Shown here one piece after another: positions 9,049 to 19,100 of a DNA stretch of 64,000 bases; the first letter of the stretch is position 1, and every line of letters starts with the position of its first letter. The DNA comes from Paenibacillus sp. JQZ6Y-1 (GTDB lineage Bacteria > Bacillota > Bacilli > Paenibacillales > Paenibacillaceae): positions 1,798,001-1,862,000 of the forward strand of contig NZ_JBFDUZ010000001.1 in the NCBI RefSeq assembly GCF_040719145.1. Reading direction: 5' to 3'. A model generated the notes under the pieces. The model was not told the origin of the DNA. It worked only from the letters and a program-made list of their open reading frames with translations, and ran no database searches. The position numbers and the translations under genes were made by a program.

Positions 9049-10839
9049 ATGGGAACAAGCGCAGTTGTAACGACATTGCCGGATCAACAGTGGACGGCGT
9101 ATATACAGGTGCAGGAGCGAATTATGCGGCAGACGCTGGAGGCGCTCTGGTTTGAAGGCATCGTATCGTATGAATGTGAAGGAGAGCGCTGGACGACAGA
9201 TGGAACGACAGTGGATGGACAGAATGTTGTCTATTCCTGTATTGCAGAGCAGAAAGCCAGCTTTGGACGGGTGAAGATACAATCGGGTACGCTTCAGCGG
9301 AATGAGGAACCATGTACCGACCTGTATGTATTCCTAGAAGAAGTGGTGCATCATCGACTGGAAGGAGAGCGGGTTTCACATTTTATTCAGGAGTTGCTAG
9401 AGACGCTTGCAAAAGACAGTCAGTGCCGCGCCCAGCTACCCGCATGTATTCCGGCAGAGGATCGTCATTATGATGCACTGGAAAGTCATATGACGGATGG
9501 TCATCCATATCATCCCAGCTACAAATCACGCTTGGGCTTCTCATTGCGCGACAATGCCGCTTATGGACCAGAGTTCAATGCCGATGTGCAGCTATTCTGG
9601 GTGGCGGCAAGACGCGAATGGGCAGATACAGCATTATCGCAAGGTGTAAGCTACGAGCAATTGCTGGATCAGCATCTGACAGCGGAAGATCGGAATCGAT
9701 TTGAACAGTTCATTATGGATACTGGGAATCCTGTCGATGCTTATGTACTGCTACCTGTGCATCCGTGGCAATGGGAGCATCAGATTCAGTCTGTATTCAG
9801 CGGTCAGCTGTCGCGGCAGGAACTGATTGCACTGGGCTACAGCGATACTCCTTATCGGGCGCAGCAATCGATTCGTTCGTTATCCAATCGTCATCAGTCA
9901 TATGCACCCTACATTAAGCTAGCACTGCATATGACGAACACATCGACCAGTCGCATTCTGGCGCATCATACGACACAGAATGCGCCGCTGATCAGCGACT
10001 GGTTGGAGCATTTGATTCAGCAGGATGCGTATTTGCAACAGCTAGATTTTGATATTTTAAAAGAAATCATGGGCGTTTCCTTCCGCTATGCCGAGTTGCC
10101 TAAGCTGCAATATAGTAGCGCATACGGTTCACTGGGTACGATCTGGCGAGAAAATGTAAACACCAAGCTGCATGAAGGCGAAGAAGCATGGCCGCTCAAT
10201 GCAGTATCGCTCATTCAGCCGAACGGCGAGTCATTCTGTGCCGAAGGGATCGCTAAGCATGGTGTACAGGTATGGAGCCGTGAGCTGGTCCGTGCGGTTG
10301 TGCTGCCGATTGTGCATCTGCTGTATGGTCATGGCATCGCATTGGAAAGTCATGCGCAAAATATCATTCTCGTGCTAGAACAAGGACTACCGAAGCGGAT
10401 CATTGTCAAAGATCTGCATGACGGTGTACGTTATGTGCCAGATCAATTGCTCCATCCTGAATGGGCACCAGAGCTGCATCCGATTCCTGAAACCCATCGC
10501 AAATTTAACCGCTATTCGTTCATCCATGCGGAAACGAAAGAGGAAGTGCGGGATTATACATATGACGCCTTTTTCTTCATTTGCGTAACTGAGCTGGCAT
10601 TGACGATGGAGCGATTCGGCTTACTGGAGCGTGAATTCTGGAAGCTGTGTGCAGATACGATCGGTGACTATCAGCAGCAGCATCCGCAGTATAGGGAGCG
10701 CTTTGCGGATTATGATCTGTTTGCACCGGATTCGTTAATTGAGGAAATGACCAAACGCCGCTTATATGGCGATAGCGAGCTGTATTTCCGTAGTGTGAGC
10801 AACCCGCTGCGTCAGGCACGCGACGGACAATGGTCATGA
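9049..10839 (+). CDS. NIS siderophore synthetase, IucA/IucC family (second copy)
   Basis: 596 residues with DGHPYHPSYKSRLGFS (about residue 150), LPVHPWQWEH (about 238), SIRSLSN, KLALHMTNTSTSR, and LESHAQN (about 443), the E-x-H-x-Q-N set of the ATP/citrate site. It differs clearly from the other two synthetases here, so each probably makes a different bond. ATG 9049 is eight bases after GGAGGAG. A GTG at 9040 falls inside that Shine-Dalgarno sequence. The stop TGA overlaps the next ATG. Confidence 0.93.
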   Translation: MGTSAVVTTLPDQQWTAYIQVQERIMRQTLEALWFEGIVSYECEGERWTTDGTTVDGQNVVYSCIAEQKASFGRVKIQSGTLQRNEEPCTDLYVFLEEVVHHRLEGERVSHFIQELLETLAKDSQCRAQLPACIPAEDRHYDALESHMTDGHPYHPSYKSRLGFSLRDNAAYGPEFNADVQLFWVAARREWADTALSQGVSYEQLLDQHLTAEDRNRFEQFIMDTGNPVDAYVLLPVHPWQWEHQIQSVFSGQLSRQELIALGYSDTPYRAQQSIRSLSNRHQSYAPYIKLALHMTNTSTSRILAHHTTQNAPLISDWLEHLIQQDAYLQQLDFDILKEIMGVSFRYAELPKLQYSSAYGSLGTIWRENVNTKLHEGEEAWPLNAVSLIQPNGESFCAEGIAKHGVQVWSRELVRAVVLPIVHLLYGHGIALESHAQNIILVLEQGLPKRIIVKDLHDGVRYVPDQLLHPEWAPELHPIPETHRKFNRYSFIHAETKEEVRDYTYDAFFFICVTELALTMERFGLLEREFWKLCADTIGDYQQQHPQYRERFADYDLFAPDSLIEEMTKRRLYGDSELYFRSVSNPLRQARDGQWS

Positions 10840-11612
10840 GAAATAATCTATTATTATCCAAAATTCGCGATGGACAGCCAGTATTTGGCCTATTCGTCTC
10901 GATTCCGCATCCGATCATCGTTGAAATGATTGGGCATGCGGATTATGACTTTGTGATTATCGACTGCGAGCATACAACGACAAGTATGGAGCAGGTGGAA
11001 GAGATGATTCGTGCTGCGGAGCTGGTAAATGTAACCCCGCTCGTTCGCATCGGACAGCTGGAACGCACGCATATCCTACGCTTGCTGGATAGCGGTGCGC
11101 AGGGAATTGTCATTCCGAGTGTGGAAGGTCTTGAGCAGATTGAGGAAGTCGTACAGCATATGTATTATCACCCAGAAGGACAGCGCAGTCTGAACAGCGG
11201 GCGTGCGGGCGTGTTTGGCAAGTACAACTTGCAGGAGTATGTACAGCAGGCGAATGAACAGGTGATGCTAGTGCCGATGATCGAAAGTGTCACTGGTGTT
11301 GAGCGCAGTCTGGAGATTATGAGTCATCCACAAGTGAGCTTTGTGCTGGAAGGGGCTGCGGATCTGTCGCAATCGCTGGGTGTACCGTGGCAAACGGATC
11401 ATCCCGATGTGCTAGCAGCGTTGGAGCAGGTATATGAAGCGGCACGTACGGCTGCTGTGCCGTATGCGACGGTTGCAAGGCAGAAGCAAGATATGCAGCG
11501 CTGGCGGGAACGCGGTGTACATATCTTCGTCTTGGGCGATGATCGCAATACCGCCTTTCGCGCGTATCACACGAAACGAAATCAATACCGTACGTCAGGA
11601 GGGTGGATATGA
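10836..11612 (+). CDS. HpcH/HpaI-type aldolase, SbnG/AcsB-like citrate synthase
   Basis: 258 residues, the same size as SbnG (259), with the HpcH/HpaI aldolase barrel marks GLFVSIPHPIIVEMIG, FVIIDCEHTTTSMEQVE (catalytic histidine), TPLVRIG, GAQGIVIPSVEG and VPMIESVTGVE. SbnG condenses oxaloacetate and acetyl-CoA into citrate, giving siderophore production a citrate supply separate from the TCA cycle. AcsB holds the same place in achromobactin operons. Position inside the NIS operon strongly supports this role. Both ends overlap neighbours by four bases (ATGA). Confidence 0.88.
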   Translation: MRNNLLLSKIRDGQPVFGLFVSIPHPIIVEMIGHADYDFVIIDCEHTTTSMEQVEEMIRAAELVNVTPLVRIGQLERTHILRLLDSGAQGIVIPSVEGLEQIEEVVQHMYYHPEGQRSLNSGRAGVFGKYNLQEYVQQANEQVMLVPMIESVTGVERSLEIMSHPQVSFVLEGAADLSQSLGVPWQTDHPDVLAALEQVYEAARTAAVPYATVARQKQDMQRWRERGVHIFVLGDDRNTAFRAYHTKRNQYRTSGGWI

Positions 11613-12901
11613 GACAAGCTGTAAAGGAAGTCATACAACAGATACAGCAGAGCAGTAGCGAGCCGGTATGCGCGTATATGTATGATCTGGCGGCGATGCA
11701 GGAGCATGTACAACAGATGGTGCGAAGTCTGCCAACGCAATGCTCGTTATTTTACGCGATAAAGGCGAATCCTGATCCGCATATTATTCGCAATCTGCTA
11801 CCAGTGGTAGGCGGCTTTGAAGTGGCTTCGATCGGTGAACTGATGAAGGTGCGGAAGATAAGCCGCGATGTGCCAATTCTGTTCGGTGGTCCCGGTAAAA
11901 AGGAGCATGAGTTAGAGCAGGCGATTCGTCAGCAGGTGTACTGTCTGCATGTGGAGAGTTTGTTGGAGTTGCGACGGATTATCCATATTACGCGTCGTTT
12001 GCAGGCGCAGGAGAGTTCTACGTTTACCCAGCCGACGCGTATTATGCTGCGCATCAATTTGCATTCTGACGATTTGCCGCAGACGAAGATTACGATGGGC
12101 GGACGGGCAACGCCATTTGGCTTGGACGAGGGATTGCTGGAAGAAGCATTATCCATCATGACCAATGAAGGTGTGGGAGCGGTGAAGCTGAGCGGATTCC
12201 ATTTCCATTCGTTATCCAATAACCCCGATGCGGCGCTGCATGCGGAGATGGTTGGCTTGTATGTACAAAAGGCTGCCCAGTGGCAGCAGCAGTATAATCT
12301 TACACCGCTAGAGCTGATCAATGCAGGCGGCGGCTTTGGTGTGTCATATGACGAGCAGACACCGAACTTTGACTGGACGTTGTTCACCTCGCTGGTGGCG
12401 AAGTTGCCTTTGCAGGAGTTATTGCCGCAGGCACGGCTGATCTTTGAGCCGGGACGGATGCTGGTGGCGGATTATGGGTATTATGCTGCCGAAGTTAGCG
12501 ATTTAAAGGTATCGCATGAGCAGAACTTTGCTGTACTGCGCGGAGGCACGCATCATAATCGGCTACCTGCATCGTGGGGTCATAATCATCCCTTCATCGT
12601 GATGGAGTCGGAGCGTTGGAGCTATCCTTGGGAACGTCCAGAGATTCGTCAGCAGGCGGTGCATCTGGTCGGTGAGCTGTGTACGCCAAAGGATCGTATG
12701 CACAGCGATGCTAGGGTGGAGCGTTTGCGGGTTGGGGATCTGATCATATTCGTGAAGTCAGGTGCGTATTGCTGGACGATCTCGCATCATGATTTTCTTG
12801 GACATCCGCATCCCGAATTTTATTACATAACGAAAGGAAGTGACGGCGATTATGTTATCCACGGTAACGACGGCAGTGCAGTCGGGCAGACGCATCGCTG
12901 A
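11609..12901 (+). CDS. PLP-dependent decarboxylase, SbnH/AcsE-like
   Basis: 430-residue fold-type III decarboxylase of the ornithine/diaminopimelate group. FYAIKANPDPHI holds the PLP lysine (about residue 50), GFEVASIGEL follows, then INAGGGFGVSY, FEPGRMLVADYG, GELCTPKDR and the active-site tail SGAYCWTISHHDF. SbnH decarboxylates a citryl-diaminopropionate intermediate and AcsE is its achromobactin counterpart. Here the likely substrate is free or citryl-bound diaminobutyrate, or serine. ATG 11609 follows CAGGAGGG. The gene overlaps the next by 50 bases. Confidence 0.9.
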   Translation: MRQAVKEVIQQIQQSSSEPVCAYMYDLAAMQEHVQQMVRSLPTQCSLFYAIKANPDPHIIRNLLPVVGGFEVASIGELMKVRKISRDVPILFGGPGKKEHELEQAIRQQVYCLHVESLLELRRIIHITRRLQAQESSTFTQPTRIMLRINLHSDDLPQTKITMGGRATPFGLDEGLLEEALSIMTNEGVGAVKLSGFHFHSLSNNPDAALHAEMVGLYVQKAAQWQQQYNLTPLELINAGGGFGVSYDEQTPNFDWTLFTSLVAKLPLQELLPQARLIFEPGRMLVADYGYYAAEVSDLKVSHEQNFAVLRGGTHHNRLPASWGHNHPFIVMESERWSYPWERPEIRQQAVHLVGELCTPKDRMHSDARVERLRVGDLIIFVKSGAYCWTISHHDFLGHPHPEFYYITKGSDGDYVIHGNDGSAVGQTHR

Positions 12902-14750
12902 GCAGCAGATTTGCCGCGATTTGATGAATGCTTTGCTGGCGGAGCAATTTTTCCCGCTGGATGAGAGTGAGTGGGTGCAATGGGACGATGCACCGCAGGA
13001 GATCAGAGAGCGCTACAGTGAAGAGATGAAGACTGTAGCGGCAAATACTGCGGAATCTGAACATTCTACATGGTGGGTATACGTGTCTGACGAGCTGCTC
13101 TTTTTGGCGATGGATAGTATTCGGCTATGCAGAGAATGGGTGGCGAATTCACCAGTGTATGTTCGGTCTACATCAGAAGCATCGGAGCAGCTGGAATCCT
13201 CATGGCAACACCTACATGAAGCGGGAGAGATTGCGGATCGTATTCTTTCCTTGAAGCTGACTACAGACGAGTTTGCTCAGCCGGGGGTTGCCGAGTTTAT
13301 TACCGGTATCCGTACGGCTGTACAACAATTGTCACTGAGTTTGAACCCGGAATCATTGCAGACACTGATGGATCGTCAACCGGAATCTGCGTACGAATGG
13401 TATGTATATGCGGAGCAGGTCGCTGCGCTACGAGATCGTCCATTTCATCCATCGTCGAAGGCGAAGACGGGCTTTAGCGAGCAGGATTGTCTGGATTACG
13501 CTGCCGAATTTGGTACGTCCATTCCCCTACGTTGGTTGGCAGTTCAACATACTCATATCCAGCAGGGTAAAGAAGGCGATTCGCTCATGCTTACGGATCT
13601 GCTAAGCGATGCGGAGCAGCAATCGCTGCATACGGAATTACGATCTCTCGGTCTAAGTACAGAGCAATATATGTTGCTGCCCGTGCATCCATGGCAATTG
13701 GAGCATGTGATCCTGCCACGCTTTGCCAGTGAATTGGAGCAACGCATTCTGGTGGTTTTGACAACAGAAGTTGGTCATGTACAGGCAACGTCCTCGCTGC
13801 GTTCGATGGCTCCTAAGCAGCCCAATACTACTATGCTCAAGCTGCCAGTAAGTGTATTGTCACTCGGCGCGGCAAGGTATTTGCCAGTCGTGAAGCTGCT
13901 AAATGGATTGTCCGGTGAGCGTATGCTACGTCAGGCAGTGGAGTGTGATGCACAATTGCAGAATAAAGTATGGCTCTGTCACGAAAATCACTGGTGGGGC
14001 TACATGCCGTCCGATATGGGATTGTATGATGATCACCCGCGTCATCTGGCAGCGCAGCTACGCTTGTATCCAGAGGTACTACTGGATGAGCAATATCGCA
14101 TCGTACCGATGGCAGCATTAGGTGTACAGATGAAGGATACCCACCTATTGACTGCGTTACTTGGTCGCTCCCTGTCGGCAACGGAAGCAACTACATTTTA
14201 CCGTCAGTTGAGTACATTGTTCTACGATGTAGTGATGCGCTTGTTCACAATTGGTGTTGTACCGGAGATTCATGGGCAAAATTGCTGCGTCGTCTTGCGC
14301 GACGGTGTGCCGCATAGCCTGCTGTTCCGTGATCATGACTCGGTACGTCTGCATCCACCTTATACCGAAAAGCACGGTATCGCTGATCCGCAGTATCATA
14401 TCCGTCCGGGCTATTCCAACAGCCTGTACAATGAAACGCTAGAAAAGCTCATTTTCTACGTGCAATCGCTCGGTACGCAGGTGAATCTGGCTGCTATTAT
14501 GGAAAGTCTGAGCGAGGTGTATGGTGCAGACGAGCGGCAGCTTTGGCAGATTACGTCGGCAGCTTGGCAGCAGGCGCTGGATGAGGTAGATCTACCGGAG
14601 GATGATCGCGAGCTACTGCATCGGTGCATTTTCCAAGCAGAACAATGGCCAACCAAGCTGATTGTACGCCCGTTGCTGGAAGCGGATGGTGTACCGGGTG
14701 CAATGCCGTCAGGTAAAGGCAAAGGGCATAATCCATTTTATCGTTTGTAG
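12852..14750 (+). CDS. NIS siderophore synthetase, IucA/IucC family (third copy)
   Basis: 632 residues with FHPSSKAKTGFS (about residue 200), LPVHPWQLEH (about 277), SSLRSMAP, LKLPVSVLSLGAARYLP and PEIHGQN (about 475). The SLGAARYLPVVKLLNG block separates it from the other two copies and marks a different NIS subgroup. It closes the operon. ATG 12852 is preceded by AAAGGAAG with a long spacer. A GTG at 12840 lies within that sequence. Three NIS enzymes imply at least three condensation steps, as in staphyloferrin B and achromobactin. Confidence 0.92.
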   Translation: MLSTVTTAVQSGRRIAEQQICRDLMNALLAEQFFPLDESEWVQWDDAPQEIRERYSEEMKTVAANTAESEHSTWWVYVSDELLFLAMDSIRLCREWVANSPVYVRSTSEASEQLESSWQHLHEAGEIADRILSLKLTTDEFAQPGVAEFITGIRTAVQQLSLSLNPESLQTLMDRQPESAYEWYVYAEQVAALRDRPFHPSSKAKTGFSEQDCLDYAAEFGTSIPLRWLAVQHTHIQQGKEGDSLMLTDLLSDAEQQSLHTELRSLGLSTEQYMLLPVHPWQLEHVILPRFASELEQRILVVLTTEVGHVQATSSLRSMAPKQPNTTMLKLPVSVLSLGAARYLPVVKLLNGLSGERMLRQAVECDAQLQNKVWLCHENHWWGYMPSDMGLYDDHPRHLAAQLRLYPEVLLDEQYRIVPMAALGVQMKDTHLLTALLGRSLSATEATTFYRQLSTLFYDVVMRLFTIGVVPEIHGQNCCVVLRDGVPHSLLFRDHDSVRLHPPYTEKHGIADPQYHIRPGYSNSLYNETLEKLIFYVQSLGTQVNLAAIMESLSEVYGADERQLWQITSAAWQQALDEVDLPEDDRELLHRCIFQAEQWPTKLIVRPLLEADGVPGAMPSGKGKGHNPFYRL

Positions 14751-14878
14751 GCTGGGATTCTACATGATACGGCTAAGCACGATATGAATCATATGGAACA
14801 AGCGCATGTATTCTGCTGTGTCTATTCCTGAGCTATATTGGTTTTGAGAATGGTTCAGAACCATCTATATGCACATCA

Positions 14879-14917
14879 AAAAGAGACAGTCGCAACGTAA
14901 ACGCGACTGTCTCTTTT
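14879..14917 (+). terminator. Bidirectional terminator closing the siderophore operon
   Basis: Perfect 15-base arms (14879-14893 and 14903-14917) around a 9-base loop, with T-runs on both strands. It separates the operon from the convergent expansin gene. The rest of 14751-15007 shows only a small palindrome at 14850-14864. Confidence 0.9.
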
Positions 14918-15007
14918 CGATTGATACGGACGAGAGGTATTGCAAACGATACACCATATAGCATTCTGTATCGGCAATACGCTCATATGACCGAGACGGA
15001 TGATCGA

Positions 15008-15721
15008 TCAATCTGGAAATTGTACATTGCCCGGTACGATATACGCATTGGAGGTACCATTCGCAGGCAGTGCTTGGAGCGTATCGGTTACAGAAATACC
15101 ACGAATATCGGTAATCCGTACTTTGAGCGGCTGTGTACCCAGCTGTTCGCCAACGAAGTGGTTGTAATCCATCTTCGGCAGACTTACCCAGCTACCGTTC
15201 TTTTGTACTTCCAGCTTCAGCACTGGATATTTATGATTGCGAACCTGAATGGCTGCCCACCACTGGGAACTGCCTTCTTTGATCCGATAGCTGAAATTGC
15301 CAGTAATCGGCGCTTTGACAACTTTCCATGAAATATTGATTTTACCGTCCGCTACATTACCGATTTTGGCAAAAGCATTAGGTGACAGATCTAGCGCACC
15401 GCTTGGAGCTTCTAGATACAGATCAGTGACGTATACAACGGTTTTGCCTTTCGGTCCTTGCACTTCCAGATAAGCGCCTGCCAGTGCAGCTTTGACACCA
15501 CCATAGTTCATTTGCGTTGGATTGAGTGCTGTAATCTCCATATTCGCCGGAATCGGATCAAGCAGTACCGCACCACCGGAATAACCGGAGCTGGTATATG
15601 TAGCATAGCCCTTATACGTATCGTTCCATGCGGCAGATGCAGGTACAGCGAACATCGCAAAGCTCAATGTGGCAATGAGTCCGATCATACTCCATCTTTT
15701 CGTTTTCTTTGTCTTGATCAT
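15008..15721 (-). CDS. yoaJ: Secreted bacterial expansin (YoaJ/EXLX1 type)
   Basis: 237-residue protein with a signal peptide ending at ASA-A near residue 31. The mature part matches Bacillus subtilis EXLX1 closely from memory: GYATYTSSGYSGGAVLLDP, the double-psi barrel segment VYVTDLY with its conserved acidic residue, KIGNVADGKINISWK, and the C-terminal carbohydrate-binding domain with WWAAIQVRNHKYPV. Expansins loosen plant cell-wall cellulose networks without hydrolysis and help root colonisation. GGAGGG precedes the ATG. It is a single gene between the operon terminator and a divergent nuclease gene. Confidence 0.95.
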   Translation of the reverse strand: MIKTKKTKRWSMIGLIATLSFAMFAVPASAAWNDTYKGYATYTSSGYSGGAVLLDPIPANMEITALNPTQMNYGGVKAALAGAYLEVQGPKGKTVVYVTDLYLEAPSGALDLSPNAFAKIGNVADGKINISWKVVKAPITGNFSYRIKEGSSQWWAAIQVRNHKYPVLKLEVQKNGSWVSLPKMDYNHFVGEQLGTQPLKVRITDIRGISVTDTLQALPANGTSNAYIVPGNVQFPD

Positions 15722-16103
15722 AGGGTTCCCTCCAAATTATGAATTGAAGTGTAGCTGTTACAGGACGTCATAATGAATAAAAGAGTGGATAAAACGATCC
15801 TGTCACCATACACCTCGCGCTTCCTTTAACAATGTACTATATCCTTCATTTAATTACAATTATTATCAAATATAACAAAAGAGAAGGAGGATACAACGAG
15901 CAACTATGTATTGTCGCATCTGACAAGCAAAACGAATCAGATTTAGCATTCGCGTCTTATAAGCAGTGTTTTATCCATTCTTCGATAGAAAATAGGTACT
16001 GAGGCAAAACGACTATTTTTACATGGCGCTGATTCCATTTTGATTATTTTGTGATAGTTTAAAAAGAAACCCATTCTTGTAAGAACATTGGAGGACGATA
16101 CAT
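15722..16103. other. Divergent intergenic region, expansin / SLH nuclease
   Basis: AT-rich control region. It contains the Fur/PerR-like site at 15854-15868 and a Shine-Dalgarno-like AGAAGGAGG near 15881 that is followed by no usable reading frame. No clear promoter pair could be fixed by eye. Confidence 0.5.
15854..15868 (+). promoter_or_regulatory. Candidate Fur- or PerR-type operator
   Basis: TTACAATTATTATCA is a 7-1-7 inverted repeat. It matches the Fur minimal site TGATAATnATTATCA at 12 of 14 fixed positions and the PerR box TTATAATnATTATAA also at 12 of 14. It lies between two divergent secreted-protein genes. The sequence cannot decide which regulator binds. Confidence 0.45.
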
Positions 16104-19100
16104 ATGAGGCGATGGAAATCAAAAACAGGGGCAGGTCTAGCAGCGGTCATGCTGGCATCTTCCATAGTACCGGGGGCAAGCTGGAATCTATCTACCGCTA
16201 GCGCAGCCGAGCGTAACGAGACGAACCATGACGGTATCACTTCCATATCCGCTTCAGCCGAAAGCGCATCACTTGCACATATACAACATAAGGTATCCAC
16301 TGCAAGTGAAGATACATATTCGATTGCAACCGCCCGTCAACAGACGATTGGCAATACGGTCAACATACAGGGCATCGTTACTTATCGTCAGGATACTGGA
16401 AGCGGCTACAGTAATCTTTACATTCAGGACAATCAGGCAGGCATTGTTGTACGTGGCAGCAATCTATCTGCACAGCAGGGGCAACGTGTTCAAGTGAGCG
16501 GGACATTAGGTGCATATCGTAATCTGCTGCAAATCTCTGCTTCATCAAGCAATGTCATCGTTACCGATCCGAACAGTACCGTTCCGTCACCAAGCCCGAT
16601 CACGTCCGCTGATTTTGCTGTAGGAAACTCGTACGAAGCTCGTCTGGTAGCCGTTCATAACATTCAAGTAGACAGTGTATCTGGCAGTCGTTATACCGTT
16701 TCGGACGGTACAGGAACCTTTATCGTCTATTCAACCGAACCGTGGCTGGAAGCTGGCAAATCGTATGATTCCATTACTGGTGTTATTACACGCTACAACA
16801 ATGAATATCAACTAATCCCACGTACTGTTAGTGATATTGCGGGCAGCGTGCCGCCAGTAGAACAGGAACCGTTCAAGCTGACAATCAGCCAGATTCAAGG
16901 CACCGCGCAGACTTCTACGTATGCCGACGAGCAGGTACAGCAGGTGGAAGGCATCGTAACGATGGTCAAGAGCAAATCAAGCTTTTATATGCAAATGCCG
17001 GATAATCTGGATGATGGAGATGACCGCACATCACAAGCCATTCTTGTCTATCGTGCTTCACATGGAGTGAAGGTAGGCGATAAGGTCAGCGTAGATGGCT
17101 CAGTCAAAGAATACCGAGAAACCGGCTACAGCGATGCCGCGGATCTGACGACAACCGAAATTGCCGCTACTGCTATTCAGGTATTGGATGAGAACCAGAC
17201 ACTGCCTAAGCCAACGGTAATTGGAGCGGGAGGACGTGTGATTCCATCGCAGATTGCTGCACCAGATGGCTTTGCTACATTTGATCCATCAGCATACAGT
17301 ATTGACTTCTATGAAAGTCTGGAAGGAATGCGGATTCAGCTGAACAACGCGGATATTATCGGACCGTATGGATACGAGACTCCGGTATCCGTTGATATAG
17401 ACAATAGCCCACGTCGTACACCCGCTGGTGGATTGATCATTAGTAACGGCGAGTTCAACGCCAATCGACTGCTCATTGCCGAGAAGCCCAAGCAGTCGAT
17501 CAAGACAGGGGATCGTTTCGACGGATCCATAACTGGTATTATGAGCTACAACTATAGCAATTTTAAAATACTACCAGATGCCGAGCTGCCTCCTATCGTA
17601 GATGGTGGCTGGAAGCGTGAAGTATCTGCGTTGCACAACGGCGACAAGCAACTCTCGATTGCTTCCTTTAACGTCGAGAACTTCTGGGATGACCCTGCCA
17701 ATACGGCAAAAACCAAGCAAATCGCTCGCAATGTAATCGACAATCTGCATACCCCGGACATTATCGGGCTGATGGAGGTTCAGGATAATAATGGAGCGAC
17801 CGACGATGGTACAACCGATGCCAGCACCAGCTTTAACGCGCTCATTCGTGATATTGTCGCTGCGGGCGGACCGGAATATCGTTACGCCAGCATTGCGCCT
17901 CAGAACAATCAGGATGGCGGCGCACCGGGCGGGAATATCCGCGTCGGTTTCCTGTACAATCCAGCGCGGGTTTCATTGCCTCAGGCAGCAGGTGGAGCAG
18001 GCGATTCAGTCACAGCTGTCACCTACGGACCGCAGGGATTAAGCGCGAATCCCGGTCGCATCGATCCGCAGAATCCAGCTTTTACGGATTCGCGCAAATC
18101 ACTGGCAGCTCAGTTTGAATTTCATGGGCAGACAGTCATTGTGATCGCCAATCACTTCAACTCCAAAGGCGGCGATCAGGCATTATACGGTTCAGCACAG
18201 CCACCGGTGCGCAGTAGTGAAATCCAGCGTGCCAAGCAGGCAGCAGTGTTGAACAAGTTTGTTCAGGATACATTGGCACAGAACAGCGATGCCAATGTAG
18301 TGCTGGTCGGTGACTTTAACGATTTTCAATTTTCCAATACATTTAAGATTTTGAAAGGTACACAGCTCACTAATCTAGTCGATACCTTGCCGATCAATGA
18401 GCGTTATTCCTATGTGTATGAAGGGAACTCACAAACGCTAGACCATGTACTGATGACGTCAAGCATTGCAGGCAAAGCTAAGCTGGACATCGTGCATATC
18501 AATGCCGATTTCATGGAAGCAGATGGACGAGTTAGTGACCATGATCCACTACTAACGGTGATTGATTTTGCCAAAAAAGGGCATTCCGACGATGATGACG
18601 ATTCGGGCAATAATACAGGCGGCGGTTCAGGCAATGCAGGCAGTGGAAGCGGTAATGGTGGCGGAAGTGGAACGACAACACCGACCAACCCACAAACGAC
18701 TCCAATATCACCAATCGCTACTTCGCAAGGATTATCAACAGACGGCAAAACGGCACGCTGGTTATTCGCACCGACCATTTCTAAGCAAAATAATCGCCCT
18801 CTAAACGCTGTGACGCTAACCGCAGATCATATCCAGCAGATGCTGAATAGTGCAGAAGCAGCTACTGCTCTACAGATTAATGTAGATTCCAACGACACGG
18901 AAGGTGCTTTTGAAGTGCAATTGGCTTCGGCAGCTATACAAGCCCTGACCAATCAGCAGCAGGTAGAGCAATTGCTGATTCAAACACCCGTAGGTAGCTA
19001 TACATTACCGCTAGCACTCATTCGAGAATCTGTAACAGGCACGCAGGCGCTAGGAGTGAACATCACGCCATCCCCCGCGGCATTGGCTCAGGCAAGCCAA

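Noticed and set aside
14850-14864. Palindrome ATGGTTC-A-GAACCAT after the siderophore operon
   Set aside because: Short, only 15 bases before the terminator and not placed before any gene start.
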